Counted from the stretch's first letter, positions 54,664-63,038 are shown. The stretch: DNA of 64,000 bases from Streptomyces sp. P3 (GCF_003032475.1 NZ_CP028369.1:496001-560000); one strand, 5' to 3'. Numbers and translations: made by a program. The notes: generated by a model from the letters alone, not told the origin.

Positions 54664-56082
54664 TCAGCCGGCGGTCGTGAACTGGTGCAGCCCGGGTACG
54701 GTCAGCGTGCCGCCGAACTGGCCGGCCTGCTGGACCTTCGCGTTGGTGAAGTAGATCAGCGGGATGTTCAGCGGCGGCGGGCTCTTCGGGCTGAACGTCA
54801 CCGGTATCAGGCCGAACAGGTTCCCGGAGATGCTCTCCGTGTACATGATCGTGTCGCCGTCGCGGATGGTGGACGTCGTGCCCTTGCCGGCCTGCACGTG
54901 GTACGTCCTGCCGGACTGCTTGTCCTTCACCGTCTGGTGCAGGTCGCCGATGTCGGTGCCGCCGGAGATGACGTACTTCAGCACTTCCTTGACCGTGCCG
55001 TTGGCCGTCTTCACCTTCACGACTCCCTGGTAGTCGGCGCCCTTGAGCAGCAGCGAACTCGCGTTCAGGTACCAGGGGTCGTCGGGCAGCGCGACCTTGC
55101 CGTTGTCGATCCCGCCCTCGTCGTCGGTGGCGGCGGGGCAGTCCTCGGCGTCCGTCGTGGCGTCCTTGGAGGCGCCCGGCGAGGCCGTGGCGTCGGCGGC
55201 GGTGTCCTTGGCGTCCTTCGCCGTCTTCCCGGCCTTGTCGGCGGTGTCCTCGGCGGTGTCCTTCGCCTTGTCGGTGACGTCGTCGGCGGTGTCCTTGGAC
55301 GTGCCCGAGGAGGTCTTGCCCGAGGAGGTCCTGCCGGACGACGAGTCCTTGCCGGACGAGCCCGAGCCCGAGGCGTCCGAGGAGCCGGAGCCCGACGCCG
55401 AGTCACCGGCCGGGGCGGAGGCCGACGGCGAGGGGCTCGCCTCGGTCGTCGTGTCGGGGTCCTTGCCGTCGAACAGGCCCGTGATGGCGTCGCCGATGGT
55501 CTCCAGGACGTTCTTGTCCGTCTCGGTGTCCGTCGGGGTCGTCGTGGTGTCGGCGGACGTCGCGGACTTCTCCGGAGCGGAGGACGGCGCCGGGGAGGGC
55601 TTCGCCGCGTCGTCGGAACCTGAATCCGACGAAGCCGAGCCGCCCTTGCCGGAGTCGCCCGCCGTGCCCTTCGAGTCGCCCGAGTCGTCCTTGGAGCCGC
55701 TCGAGGAGCCGTCCTTGGCGTCGTCCTCGGACTCGCCCTTCGCGTCGTCCTTGGAGTCGTCGGCGGACTCGCTCGCGGAGGCGGACGGCGAGGGCGAGGC
55801 CGACGCGGAGGCGTCGGCACCCTCCAGGGCCGCCACGCAGTCCTTGTACTCGTCGATCGTGAGGCTCTTGGACGCCGGCTGGTCCTCGGCGTTGGCGAGG
55901 GTCGGCGTGAAGCCCATCCCCATCAGCACCGCCGTCGGCATGGCCGCCAGGGCTATCGCCTTGCCGGCCGGCATGTGGAACCTGGTGAACAGCGGCTTCT
56001 TGGGTGCCGCGTGCCGCGGCCCGGTGCTTCTCACGCGGGCAGCGTCCACATCGCTCCCGGTGGAAACCTCGTCAGCCGGCAC
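54664..56082 (-). CDS. Exported Ser/Asp-rich repetitive protein, unknown function
   Basis: A 472-residue protein I do not recognise. A basic N-terminus with a hydrophobic segment (AIALAAMPTAVLMGMGFTPTLANA, about residues 42-65) suggests export. Then comes TIDEYKDCVAAL and a low-complexity region of roughly 230 residues made of Ser, Asp, Lys, Thr, Ala and Gly (SADDSKDDAKGESED; DKAKDTAEDTADKAGKTAKD), probably an extended, surface-spanning stalk. The last 150 residues look folded (LPDDPWYLNASSLLLKGADYQGVVKVKT ... PLIYFTNAKVQQAGQFGGTLTVPGLHQFTTAG). GTG 56082 has GGGAGG 4 bases upstream. It overlaps the DUF6114 gene by 11 bases and is coupled to it. Confidence 0.75.
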   Translation of the reverse strand: MPADEVSTGSDVDAARVRSTGPRHAAPKKPLFTRFHMPAGKAIALAAMPTAVLMGMGFTPTLANAEDQPASKSLTIDEYKDCVAALEGADASASASPSPSASASESADDSKDDAKGESEDDAKDGSSSGSKDDSGDSKGTAGDSGKGGSASSDSGSDDAAKPSPAPSSAPEKSATSADTTTTPTDTETDKNVLETIGDAITGLFDGKDPDTTTEASPSPSASAPAGDSASGSGSSDASGSGSSGKDSSSGRTSSGKTSSGTSKDTADDVTDKAKDTAEDTADKAGKTAKDAKDTAADATASPGASKDATTDAEDCPAATDDEGGIDNGKVALPDDPWYLNASSLLLKGADYQGVVKVKTANGTVKEVLKYVISGGTDIGDLHQTVKDKQSGRTYHVQAGKGTTSTIRDGDTIMYTESISGNLFGLIPVTFSPKSPPPLNIPLIYFTNAKVQQAGQFGGTLTVPGLHQFTTAG

Positions 56083-56719
56083 TGTGCCTCCCGTTCGCCC
56101 CGTTCGCCGGGCTCGTTCCTGACAGATCGTGCAGGTCGTGCAGGTCGTTCGGCTCGTCCGGCGCGTCGGCGTCCTTCGTGAAGGACGGCCCGCCGGTCCG
56201 GTCCGGGCCCGTGCTGTACGGGTTCACGCCGAGGTCGCCCGTCTTCGCGGGGCCCTCGGGGAACGCTCCCTCGGGGGCGCCTCCGGCGTCCGCGGACGCC
56301 TCCGGGCCCGCAGCGGGCGCGGGCGGCGTGCCGGGCGCCCACGACACGGCCATCGCCCCGCCGATCAGCGCGAAGAAGAAGCCGATGAGGAAGCCGCCGA
56401 GGTTGGACACCGGGATGGACACCAGGCCGAGCAGGATCGCCGCGACGCCCGCGAAGACCTGTACGTGCTTCTGGAACCACAGACTGATGCCCAGCACGCC
56501 CAGCAGGACGCCGATGATCAGCGACCCCGCGCCCGCCGTGGTCGCCATCGCCAGAGTCAGATGGCCCACCTGGAGGTGGGCGTAGGGGAAGTAGGCGATG
56601 GGGAAGCCGGCGAGAAGGACGAACAGGCCCGCCCAGAACGGCCTGGTGCCCCGCCAGGCGCGGAACTGCTGCCTCCGGCGGGTGAACTGGCCGGTGGCGT
56701 CAGGGGTCTCGGCGCTCAT
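56072..56719 (-). CDS. DUF6114-family membrane protein
   Basis: A 215-residue protein with four predicted membrane helices between about residues 25 and 130 (FWAGLFVLLAGFPIAYFPY, LAMATTAGAGSLIIGVLLGVLGISLWF, VFAGVAAILLGLVSIPV, LGGFLIGFFFALIGGAMAVSWA). A Pro/Ala/Gly-rich cytosolic tail follows. This matches the DUF6114 family as I know it; no function is established. ATG 56719 has GGGAGC upstream. It sits between a DUF6230 gene and a Ser/Asp-rich exported protein, a recurring Streptomyces neighbourhood for these families. Confidence 0.78.
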   Translation of the reverse strand: MSAETPDATGQFTRRRQQFRAWRGTRPFWAGLFVLLAGFPIAYFPYAHLQVGHLTLAMATTAGAGSLIIGVLLGVLGISLWFQKHVQVFAGVAAILLGLVSIPVSNLGGFLIGFFFALIGGAMAVSWAPGTPPAPAAGPEASADAGGAPEGAFPEGPAKTGDLGVNPYSTGPDRTGGPSFTKDADAPDEPNDLHDLHDLSGTSPANGANGRHSAG

Positions 56720-56793
56720 GGAAAACAGCTCCCTGGTGCGGCTTTGCTGTGGTGGTGAGTCGTACGACTGGTGAAGCCCCGGGCTTCAGACTG

Positions 56794-56828
56794 GACGGGC
56801 GGGGGCGCCACCGGCTCCCCCGCCCGTC
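56794..56828 (-). terminator. Terminator of the DUF6230 gene
   Basis: A perfect 12-bp stem (GACGGGCGGGGG 56794-56805, complement 56817-56828) lies 10 bases beyond the stop codon. A second small palindrome GAAGCCC-C-GGGCTTC (56773-56787) follows it. Confidence 0.75.
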
Positions 56829-56837
56829 AGAGAGTGC

Positions 56838-57467
56838 TTAGTAGCACTCCTTGACGCCCGACGACAGCGACATCTTCAGGCCGCTGAGCTTGAAGGTTCC
56901 GGCGGTGGTGGCCCACGCCGTCTGCTTCACGTCGGTCAGGGTGGCCTTCTCGGCGTCCTGACCGAAGCCGAACGGGTTGGCGGCGTCACCGCTCTTGATG
57001 CCGGGACCCTTGAGGTCCTTGCCGGCGACGCCGATCCGGATGTTCTCGAACGTCGCGTCGGCGCTGAGGTCCTCGACGTCGATGTAGAGGTTGTCGGCCT
57101 CGACCGGCTTGCCGCCGCCGCCCGCCTTCAGCGTCAGGCTCACAGAGCCGAGCAGCGGGATGTTCGGCGTGACCACGGACTGGCACATGTTCGTGATCTC
57201 GGCCTTGCTGAAGGACGAGACCGCGACCGCGTGAGCAGTCTTGCTGCCGTCGAGGTTGTACCCCGAGTCGATGGCTCCGTACTGCGCGAAGCCGGTACCG
57301 ACGAGCTTGTCGGCGGTGACCTTGAACGACTGCCCCGAAACACTGAACGACGCTGCCAGTGCACCCTGCGCGAGGGCGACACCTATACACGCCGTAGCGG
57401 CGACGCTGGGCACCATGACCACAGCGAAGCGCTTCCATCTGGTCCCGCCACGCACCTGGGACTCCAT
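56838..57467 (-). CDS. DUF6230-family exported protein
   Basis: A 209-residue protein. The signal-like N-terminus (WKRFAVVMVPSVAATACIGVALAQGALAASF) is followed by a beta-rich mature domain (FSVSGQSFKVTADKLVGTGFAQYGAIDSGYN, LTLKAGGGGKPVEADNLYIDVEDLSADATFENIRIG) ending in GVKECY. Two Cys, in NMCQSVV and KECY, could form a disulfide. Homologues are often labelled cholesterol esterase in databases, for which I see no catalytic motif. ATG 57467 has AGGAGG 4 bases upstream. It has its own terminator and a long, palindrome-rich upstream region of 645 bases. Confidence 0.78.
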   Translation of the reverse strand: MESQVRGGTRWKRFAVVMVPSVAATACIGVALAQGALAASFSVSGQSFKVTADKLVGTGFAQYGAIDSGYNLDGSKTAHAVAVSSFSKAEITNMCQSVVTPNIPLLGSVSLTLKAGGGGKPVEADNLYIDVEDLSADATFENIRIGVAGKDLKGPGIKSGDAANPFGFGQDAEKATLTDVKQTAWATTAGTFKLSGLKMSLSSGVKECY

Positions 57468-58112
57468 ATTTCCTCCTTCTCGGACGTACATCTCCTGGCT
57501 CCGGCTCGCCTCCGATGAGGGCGAGTCAGCCGGCCAGGGATGGGAGAAGTGCTACGTCCTCGGGAAGGGGAGCGCCTGTTCCGGAGGCGCGAACCGCGCA
57601 CCGATCACCGGCGATCACCCCCGAGCGACAACCACTGGTCGCGCCTGACACGCATCACGCACAACCTTGCCGGACAGGCTTCGCCTCGGCGAAGACCCCC
57701 CTGTCCGAGGGCCGACGTCACTGTCGTCGGCCCTGCTCGGTGGGGACCCAGGAGAACCCGTTCGCCCAACCGGCTGTCGGGGTACGGGATTGGACCGAGC
57801 GTGGCCGATCGTGGTGCATTCTCGCCGCCCGCACAAGGGGGTTCGTTACTGGCTAGTAACGGCCGGATAACCGAACAACGACCCGCAGGTCTCGACCGGC
57901 AACGCAGGGTGTCTTTCATGCCCAGGACAAAACTGTTGAGCCATGGACAGAAACCGACAGACCGGCGGCATGGTCTTACTCCTAGTAACAGCGACCGCGT
58001 TTACCAAGATTTGGTAAAGCGCGGCCGCTGGGGAACCACTTCGACGGAATTTTCACTCCGGCACCACCGGCCCCGACGTTTAGCGACTGGTCAGAACCGG
58101 GGTCCGGCGGGG
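57468..58112 (-). other. Long non-coding control region upstream of DUF6230 gene
   Basis: No convincing gene in 645 bases. The DUF6230-proximal part contains a nested hairpin at 57672-57706 (GGACAGG-CTTCGCC / GGCGAAG ... CCTGTCC), a candidate leader structure or attenuator. The distal part (57840-58030) is markedly AT-rich and holds three palindromes listed separately. Such length and base composition point to a heavily regulated promoter or an unannotated RNA. Confidence 0.5.
57845..58018 (-). promoter_or_regulatory. Cluster of three palindromic operator-like sites
   Basis: GTTACT-GGCT-AGTAAC (57845-57860), TTACT-CCT-AGTAA (57976-57988) and TTTACCAA-GAT-TTGGTAAA (58000-58018) are all perfect palindromes in an AT-rich stretch. 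The first two share the TTACT/AGTAA half-site. They look like sites for dimeric repressors or activators acting on the DUF6230 gene. Confidence 0.5.
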
Positions 58113-59090
58113 TCAGAACAGCGCGCGCGCCAGCGCCCGCCGCGCCGCCGCCACTCGCGGGTCATCGGGGCCGACCACGTCGAACAGTTCGAGCAACCGC
58201 ACCCGCGCGGCGTCCCGGTCGTCGCCCGCCGTGCGACGCACCGTGTCGATGAGCCTGCCGAAGGCGTCTTCGACATGACCGCCCACCAGGTCCAGGTCGG
58301 CCGCGGCGATCTGGGCCGTCACGTCCTCGGGACGTTCGGCCGCGTCCCTGCGCACCTGCTGCGGATCCATGCCGCCGACCCGCTGAAGCAACTCGGCCTG
58401 AGCGAGCCCGAGTTGGGCCTCAGGGTTACCGGGGTCGTCGGCGAGCACGTTCTTGTAGGCCTGCACGGCACCGCCGAAGTCGCCCGCGTCCAGCGCGTGC
58501 ACGGCGGCTTCGAGGAGCGCGTCGTACGGTCCGACGGGCTCGGCCGGGGTCGTCTGGGCGTCGCCCGGCCCGGCGTCGGGGTCGACGGTGAGGCCGGTCA
58601 GCCCGAACCGCTGCTCGGCGACCTGCACCAACTGGTCGAGGGTCTGGCGGATCTGAGCCTCGCCGGCCGCGCCCTGGAAAAGCGGCAGCGCCTGCCCGGC
58701 GACGACGGCGAACACGGCCGGAATGCCCTGTACCCCGAACTGCTGCATCAACATCTGGTTGGCGTCGACGTCGATCTTGGCGAGCAGGAAGCGGCCGTCG
58801 TACTCGAGGGCGAGTCGCTCCAGGACCGGGCTCAGCTGTTTGCAGGGCTGGCACCACTCGGCCCAGAAGTCGATGACGACGGGCACCTCGGCGGACCGCT
58901 GCAGGACCTCCTGCTCGAACCCCGCCTCGTCGACGTCGATCACGAGGTCGGCCGGGGAGACGGCTCCAGCGCCGCCGCCCTGCCGTGCCGCTTCGGCGCG
59001 CGTCTGCTCCGCCTTGGCCTTGGCCTCTTGGGCCGCCTTCACCGCGGCGAGGTCGACGACTCCGCTCATGGACATGTTCCGTGGCTGCAT
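58113..59090 (-). CDS. Thioredoxin-TPR protein (CnoX/YbbN-like)
   Basis: A 325-residue cytosolic protein. After a basic/Ala-rich N-terminus (residues 1-50) a thioredoxin domain carries FWAEWCQPCKQLSPV with active site WCQPC and cis-Pro in GIPAVFAVVAGQ. The C-terminal half is tetratricopeptide-like (AVHALDAGDFGGAVQAYKNVLADDPGNPEAQLGLAQAELL). This is the layout of YbbN/CnoX chaperedoxins, which protect proteins from oxidation and hand them to GroEL or DnaK; applying that role here is inference. ATG 59090 has GGAGG 8 bases upstream. Confidence 0.88.
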   Translation of the reverse strand: MQPRNMSMSGVVDLAAVKAAQEAKAKAEQTRAEAARQGGGAGAVSPADLVIDVDEAGFEQEVLQRSAEVPVVIDFWAEWCQPCKQLSPVLERLALEYDGRFLLAKIDVDANQMLMQQFGVQGIPAVFAVVAGQALPLFQGAAGEAQIRQTLDQLVQVAEQRFGLTGLTVDPDAGPGDAQTTPAEPVGPYDALLEAAVHALDAGDFGGAVQAYKNVLADDPGNPEAQLGLAQAELLQRVGGMDPQQVRRDAAERPEDVTAQIAAADLDLVGGHVEDAFGRLIDTVRRTAGDDRDAARVRLLELFDVVGPDDPRVAAARRALARALF

Positions 59091-59218
59091 GCGTCTATCC
59101 TCCCCCGTCCGCGCGCCTGCGTGAAAAGCGATCCGAATACTCCCGAACATCCCGGGCACATGCGCTCGGGTCCCCACCCCGCGCCGTGTCCGGCTCGCGT
59201 ACGTCCGTCGCGAGCTTT

Positions 59219-59235
59219 CGCTACGAGTCGTAGCG
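59219..59235. promoter_or_regulatory. Perfect palindrome, possible TetR operator
   Basis: CGCTACGA-G-TCGTAGCG is a perfect 17-bp palindrome between the divergent thioredoxin-TPR and tetR genes, 88 bases before the tetR start. TAGCGT (59231-59236) could be a rightward -10 overlapping it, fitting autorepression. Confidence 0.45.
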
Positions 59236-59322
59236 TAATGGCACCGAGCGCCCTCGCACCAAGCGCCCTCCAGTGATCTGCCTCACGGACGCAGCGGAAA
59301 AACCTGCGGTTATGGTCGGAGA

Positions 59323-59955
59323 ATGCAGAGCCGCACGCCCGCCGTCCGCACGGGCCGCCCGCGCAGCGCCGCCGCGGACGCCGCGATCCTGGCCGCGACG
59401 CGTGCGGCGCTGGTCGAGCTGGGCTGGTCGAAACTGACCCTGGGCGACGTGGCGACGCGCGCGGGCGTCGCCAAGACGACGCTCTACCGCCGCTGGGCCG
59501 GCAAGAACGAACTCGTCGTCGACGCGGTCGCGGAACTGTTCGACGCGCTCGAACTCCCCGACCGCGGCAGTCTCGCCGCCGACATCGAGGGCGTGGTCCT
59601 GCAGTTCGCGGCGATCCTGGCGCAACCGGCGGCCAAGAGCGGCCTGATGGCGGTCATCGCGGAGTCCACCCGCGACCTCGCCCTGCGCGAGCGCATCCGC
59701 GCCTCCATCGTCGAGCCGCAGAAGGACCTGGTCCTGGAGGGTCGCGCCCGGGCCCACACACGCGGCGAACTCCCCCCGGAGTCCGACCCGGCCGAGGCCG
59801 CGCGCACCGTCGACCTCATCTTCGACATGGTGGCGGGGGCGGTGGTGCACCGCACCCTGGTCAGCGCGGAGCCGGCGGACGAGGAGTGGGTGCACGGCTT
59901 CACCCGGGTCCTGCTGCTGGGCCTGTCGTCGGCCTCCGAGCAGCCCGGGACGTGA
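59323..59955 (+). CDS. TetR-family transcriptional regulator
   Basis: A 210-residue regulator. The DNA-binding domain is RSAAADAAILAATRAALVELGWSKLTLGDVATRAGVAKTTLYRRWAGKNELV, a classical TetR helix-turn-helix, followed by a ligand/dimer domain of the TetR_C type (LAADIEGVVLQFAAILAQPAAKSGLMAVIAE). Its ligand is unknown. ATG 59323 has GGAG directly upstream (very short spacing). A perfect palindrome lies in its upstream region. It is convergent with icmA, separated by a hairpin, so control of icmA is possible but not shown. Confidence 0.9.
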   Translation: MQSRTPAVRTGRPRSAAADAAILAATRAALVELGWSKLTLGDVATRAGVAKTTLYRRWAGKNELVVDAVAELFDALELPDRGSLAADIEGVVLQFAAILAQPAAKSGLMAVIAESTRDLALRERIRASIVEPQKDLVLEGRARAHTRGELPPESDPAEAARTVDLIFDMVAGAVVHRTLVSAEPADEEWVHGFTRVLLLGLSSASEQPGT

Positions 59956-60120
59956 CCGGAGTGCGCCCGCGCCGGGCACGGCCGGAGCGCGCTTCCCGCG
60001 GCTCCCCCGGACGCAGGAAGCGGCAGGGGAGCCGCGGGAAGGCCGGGAGCCGCGAGAGCGCCCGGACGCCGGCGCCGGGGCGCAAGCCCGGGAACGTCGC
60101 GAGCCCGGGAACGTGAGGAC

Positions 60121-60159
60121 GGGGCGGGACCGGACCGTCGGCCGGTCCGGCGCCGCCCC
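60121..60159. terminator. Hairpin between convergent tetR and icmA
   Basis: Nested arms GGGGCGG / CCGCCCC (60121-60127, 60153-60159) and CCGGACC / GGTCCGG (60130-60136, 60144-60150) form a long, slightly bulged stem 26 bases beyond the icmA stop codon. Confidence 0.65.
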
Positions 60160-60185
60160 GTGCCGCGCCCCGGTGCCGCGGGCGC

Positions 60186-61886
60186 TCAGAAGCCGGGCGG
60201 CTCCGTGTACACGCCCCATTCGTCCCGCAGAACGTCGCAGATCTCGCCCAGGGTGGCCTCGGCCCGCACGGCGTCCAGCATGGGGCCGATCATGTTGGCC
60301 CCGTCACGGGCGGCCGTCAGCATCGCCGCCAGGGCGCTCCGCACGGCCTGCTCGTCCCGGGCCGCCCTGCGCGTCCCCAGGACCCGCACCTGCTCCCGCT
60401 CCACCTCGTGGCTGACCCGCAGGATCTCCAGGTCCCCGGTCACCGACCCGGTGTGCGCGTTGACGCCGACGACCCGCTTGTCCCCCTTCTCCAGGGCCTG
60501 CTGGTAGCGGAACGCCGACTCCGCGATCTCCCCGGTGAACCAGCCGTCCTCGATGCCCCGCAGGATGCCGGAGGTGATCGGACCGATCGGGTGCCGCCCG
60601 TCGGGATGCGCCCGCAGCCCGCGCTCCCTGATCTGCTCGAAGATCTTCTCGGCGTCGGCCTCGATCCGGTCCGTCAACTGCTCGACGAACCACGAACCGC
60701 CCAGCGGGTCGGCCACGTTGGCGACGCCGGTCTCCTCCATGAGTACCTGCTGGGTGCGCAGCGCGATCTCGGCCGCCTGCTCGCTCGGCAGCGCGAGGGT
60801 CTCGTCGAGGGCGTTGGTGTGCAACGAGTTGGTGCCGCCGAGCACCGCCGCGAGCGCCTCGACGGCCGTGCGCACCACGTTGTTGTACGGCTGCTGGGCG
60901 GTCAGCGAGACGCCGGCGGTCTGGGTGTGGAAGCGCAGCCACTGGGCCTTCTCGCTCCTGGCCCCGTAGACGTCCCGCATCCAGCGCGCCCAGATCCTGC
61001 GCGCCGCGCGGAACTTGGCGATCTCCTCGAAGAAGTCGACGTGCGCGTCGAAGAAGAAGGACAGCCCGGGCGCGAACACGTCGACGTCCAGCCCGCGGCT
61101 GAGACCGAGCTCCACGTACCCGAAGCCGTCCGCCAGCGTGTAGGCGAGCTCCTGGGCGGCCGTCGCGCCGGCCTCGCGGATGTGGTAGCCGGAGACGGAC
61201 AGCGGCTTGTAGGCGGGGATGCCGGCCGCGCAGTACTCCATCAGGTCGCCGATGAGACGCAGGTGCGGCTCGGGCGGGAAGAGCCACTCCTTCTGGGCGA
61301 TGTACTCCTTGAAGATGTCCGTCTGGAGCGTGCCGTTGAGGACGCCGGGGTCGACGCCCTGGCGTTCGGCGGCGACCAGGTACATGCAGAAGACGGGCAC
61401 GGCGGGCCCGCTGATCGTCATGGACGTGGTGACCTCGCCCAGCGGGATGTCCTTGAACAGGACCTCCATGTCGGCGGCCGAGTCGATGGCGACGCCGCAG
61501 TGGCCGACCTCGCCCAGCGAGCGCCGGTCGTCGGAGTCGCGGCCCATGAGGGTCGGCATGTCGAAGGCGACGGAGAGGCCGCCCCCGCCGTTGGCCAGGA
61601 TCATCTTGTAGCGCTCGTTGGTCTGCTCGGCGTTGCCGAACCCGGCGAACTGCCGGATCGTCCACGTGCGCCCGCGGTAGCCCGTCGGGTACAGGCCGCG
61701 GGTGAAGGGGTACTCCCCCGGCCAGCCGATCCGCTCGAAGCCGTCGTAGGTGTCACCGGCCCGCGGCCCGTACACCGGCTCCACCGGGTCTCCCGAGAGC
61801 GTGGTGAAGTCGGCCTCACGCTTGCGCGAAGCGTCGTACCGGGCCTGCCAGCGACGGCGGCCCTCCTCGATGACGTCAGCGTCCAT
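60186..61886 (-). CDS. icmA: Isobutyryl-CoA mutase large subunit IcmA
   Basis: A 566-residue adenosylcobalamin mutase subunit interconverting isobutyryl-CoA and n-butyryl-CoA, linking valine breakdown with butyrate and polyketide precursors. The fold is that of methylmalonyl-CoA mutase ([52 protein letters not shown]). Two selectivity positions fit IcmA: Phe80 (IRQF) and Gln198 (YIAQKE), where methylmalonyl-CoA mutase has Tyr and Arg. There is no B12-binding domain, so the small subunit IcmB must be encoded elsewhere. ATG 61886 is probably leaderless or nearly so, with a large palindrome at 61894-61917 in its promoter. Confidence 0.93.
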   Translation of the reverse strand: MDADVIEEGRRRWQARYDASRKREADFTTLSGDPVEPVYGPRAGDTYDGFERIGWPGEYPFTRGLYPTGYRGRTWTIRQFAGFGNAEQTNERYKMILANGGGGLSVAFDMPTLMGRDSDDRRSLGEVGHCGVAIDSAADMEVLFKDIPLGEVTTSMTISGPAVPVFCMYLVAAERQGVDPGVLNGTLQTDIFKEYIAQKEWLFPPEPHLRLIGDLMEYCAAGIPAYKPLSVSGYHIREAGATAAQELAYTLADGFGYVELGLSRGLDVDVFAPGLSFFFDAHVDFFEEIAKFRAARRIWARWMRDVYGARSEKAQWLRFHTQTAGVSLTAQQPYNNVVRTAVEALAAVLGGTNSLHTNALDETLALPSEQAAEIALRTQQVLMEETGVANVADPLGGSWFVEQLTDRIEADAEKIFEQIRERGLRAHPDGRHPIGPITSGILRGIEDGWFTGEIAESAFRYQQALEKGDKRVVGVNAHTGSVTGDLEILRVSHEVEREQVRVLGTRRAARDEQAVRSALAAMLTAARDGANMIGPMLDAVRAEATLGEICDVLRDEWGVYTEPPGF

Positions 61887-61893
61887 GCTCCGA

Positions 61894-61917
61894 ATTTACT
61901 AGGACGTCCAAGTAAAT
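61894..61917 (-). promoter_or_regulatory. 24-bp operator palindrome in the icmA promoter
   Basis: ATTTACT-AGGACGTCCA-AGTAAAT is symmetric except for one pair. On the coding strand a TCGACA -35 and TAAATT -10 with an 18-base spacer would place the palindrome inside the promoter and transcription start at the icmA ATG. A repressor bound here would block the polymerase. TetR-type repressors commonly use such sites; the regulator is not identified. Confidence 0.6.
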
Positions 61918-62032
61918 GTCGACAGCTGCAGGCAGGACGTCCGGTGATCCCGGGTGCTCCGGCCTGCCGCACCCGCCTCGCCGCGCCTGCGCGCACGGCG
62001 AAGAGCCGTACGGCGGGAGTGCCCTACGAAGA

Positions 62033-62085
62033 GGGAGCGCCGTACGGAAGGAGTGCCGCCCCAAGGGAGCGCCGTACGGAAGGAG
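62033..62085 (-). repeat. 32-bp-period direct repeat downstream of DUF3817 gene
   Basis: Two exact 21-bp copies (62033-62053 and 62065-62085, core GCGCCGTACGGAAGGAG) with a third, diverged copy starting near 62003 (GAGCCGTACGGCGGGAG). Each contains the palindrome CCGTACGG. They fill the gap between the DUF3817 stop codon and the icmA promoter. Confidence 0.75.
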
Positions 62086-62087
62086 AG

Positions 62088-62426
62088 CTACGCCTTGATG
62101 ATCGCCGCGTCCTCGAACGCGGACGCCGGGACCAGCTCACGGCTGATCCTGCGCTCCACGAAGAAGGCGGCCGTCGGGACGGTCCCGGCCAGCAGCACCC
62201 ACAGCAGCTTGCCGACCGGCCACTTCGCCTTGGAGCCCAGGTCGAAGGCGAAGACCAGGTAGAGGACGTAGAGCCAGCCGTGCGCGAATCCGACGACGCG
62301 GGTGAAGTCCGCTGCCCCGTCGACGTCCAGGATGTACTTGGCGATGACGCCCAGGCACAGCAGGACCAGCAGCACACCGGTGACATAGGCCAGGACGCGG
62401 TAGCGGGTCAGCACGCTCTTCTTCAT
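62088..62426 (-). CDS. DUF3817 integral membrane protein
   Basis: A 112-residue membrane protein with three predicted helices (RVLAYVTGVLLVLLCLGVIAKYI, VVGFAHGWLYVLYLVFAFDL, LWVLLAGTVPTAAFFVERRI). The HGWLYVLY segment and VPTAAFFVERR are hallmarks of the DUF3817 (YdzA-like) family. No function is known to me. There is no ribosome site before ATG 62426, and TACGCT 7 bases upstream fits a -10 box, so the mRNA is probably leaderless. It is downstream of the marR gene with a 102-base gap. Confidence 0.85.
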   Translation of the reverse strand: MKKSVLTRYRVLAYVTGVLLVLLCLGVIAKYILDVDGAADFTRVVGFAHGWLYVLYLVFAFDLGSKAKWPVGKLLWVLLAGTVPTAAFFVERRISRELVPASAFEDAAIIKA

Positions 62427-62528
62427 GCCGACGAGCGTAACGACCCGTTCCGGGAGATCTTGCCCCGGGTCGTCGCTCCCGGCGCGTGGCGGTCCGCTCC
62501 CGGCCGAAGGCGTCGCGGGGGCGCCGGT

Positions 62529-63038
62529 TCAGTCCTCTTCGAAGTCGTGCGCGGCGACCCGCAGGGGCCGCAGCATCGCGAAGATCTCCCCGCACTCCTC
62601 CGCGTCGTACACCCCGAGCCCGAAGTCCATCGCCATCAGGTCGCGGGTGGCCGCCTCGACGACCTCGCGGCCCTTGCCGGTGATCACGGCGAGCGTGCCA
62701 CGGCCGTCGTTGGGGTTGGGGCGCTTGTCCACCAGACCCGACCTCACCAGCCGGTCCACGGTGTTCGTCACCGAGGTGGGGTGCACCTGGAGCCGCTCAC
62801 CGATCTTCGACATGGTCAGCTCGCCCTCCTTGGAGAAGGTGAGCAGCACCAGCGCCTCGTAACGCGCGAACGTCAGGCCGTAGGGCTTGACCACCGCGTC
62901 CACCTCGGCGAGCAGGATCTGGTGCGCGCGCATGATCGAGGTGATCGCGGCCATGGACGGCACGTTCCCCCAGCGCTGCTTCCAGAGCTCGTCGGCGCGG
63001 GCGATGGGATCGAAGGCGAGACTGAGCGGTTTCGGCAC
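62529..63038 (-). CDS. MarR-family transcriptional regulator
   Basis: A 169-residue winged-helix regulator. The core is TSIMRAHQILLAEVDAVVKPYGLTFARYEALVLLTFSKEGELTMSKIGERLQVHPTSVTNTVDRLVRSGLVDKRPNPNDGRGTLAVITGKG, with recognition helix and wing (NPNDGRGT) clear. It ends in an acidic tail (HDFEED). The GTG start at 63038 lies 11 bases after the stop of the MFS transporter gene, so they are co-transcribed and the transporter is a likely target. Ligand unknown. Confidence 0.9.
   Translation of the reverse strand: MPKPLSLAFDPIARADELWKQRWGNVPSMAAITSIMRAHQILLAEVDAVVKPYGLTFARYEALVLLTFSKEGELTMSKIGERLQVHPTSVTNTVDRLVRSGLVDKRPNPNDGRGTLAVITGKGREVVEAATRDLMAMDFGLGVYDAEECGEIFAMLRPLRVAAHDFEED

Noticed and set aside
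57540..59276. A 578-codon plus-strand frame over the DUF6230 upstream region and the thioredoxin-TPR gene
   Set aside because: Mostly antisense to the thioredoxin-TPR gene; the part over the non-coding region has no start signal or domain.
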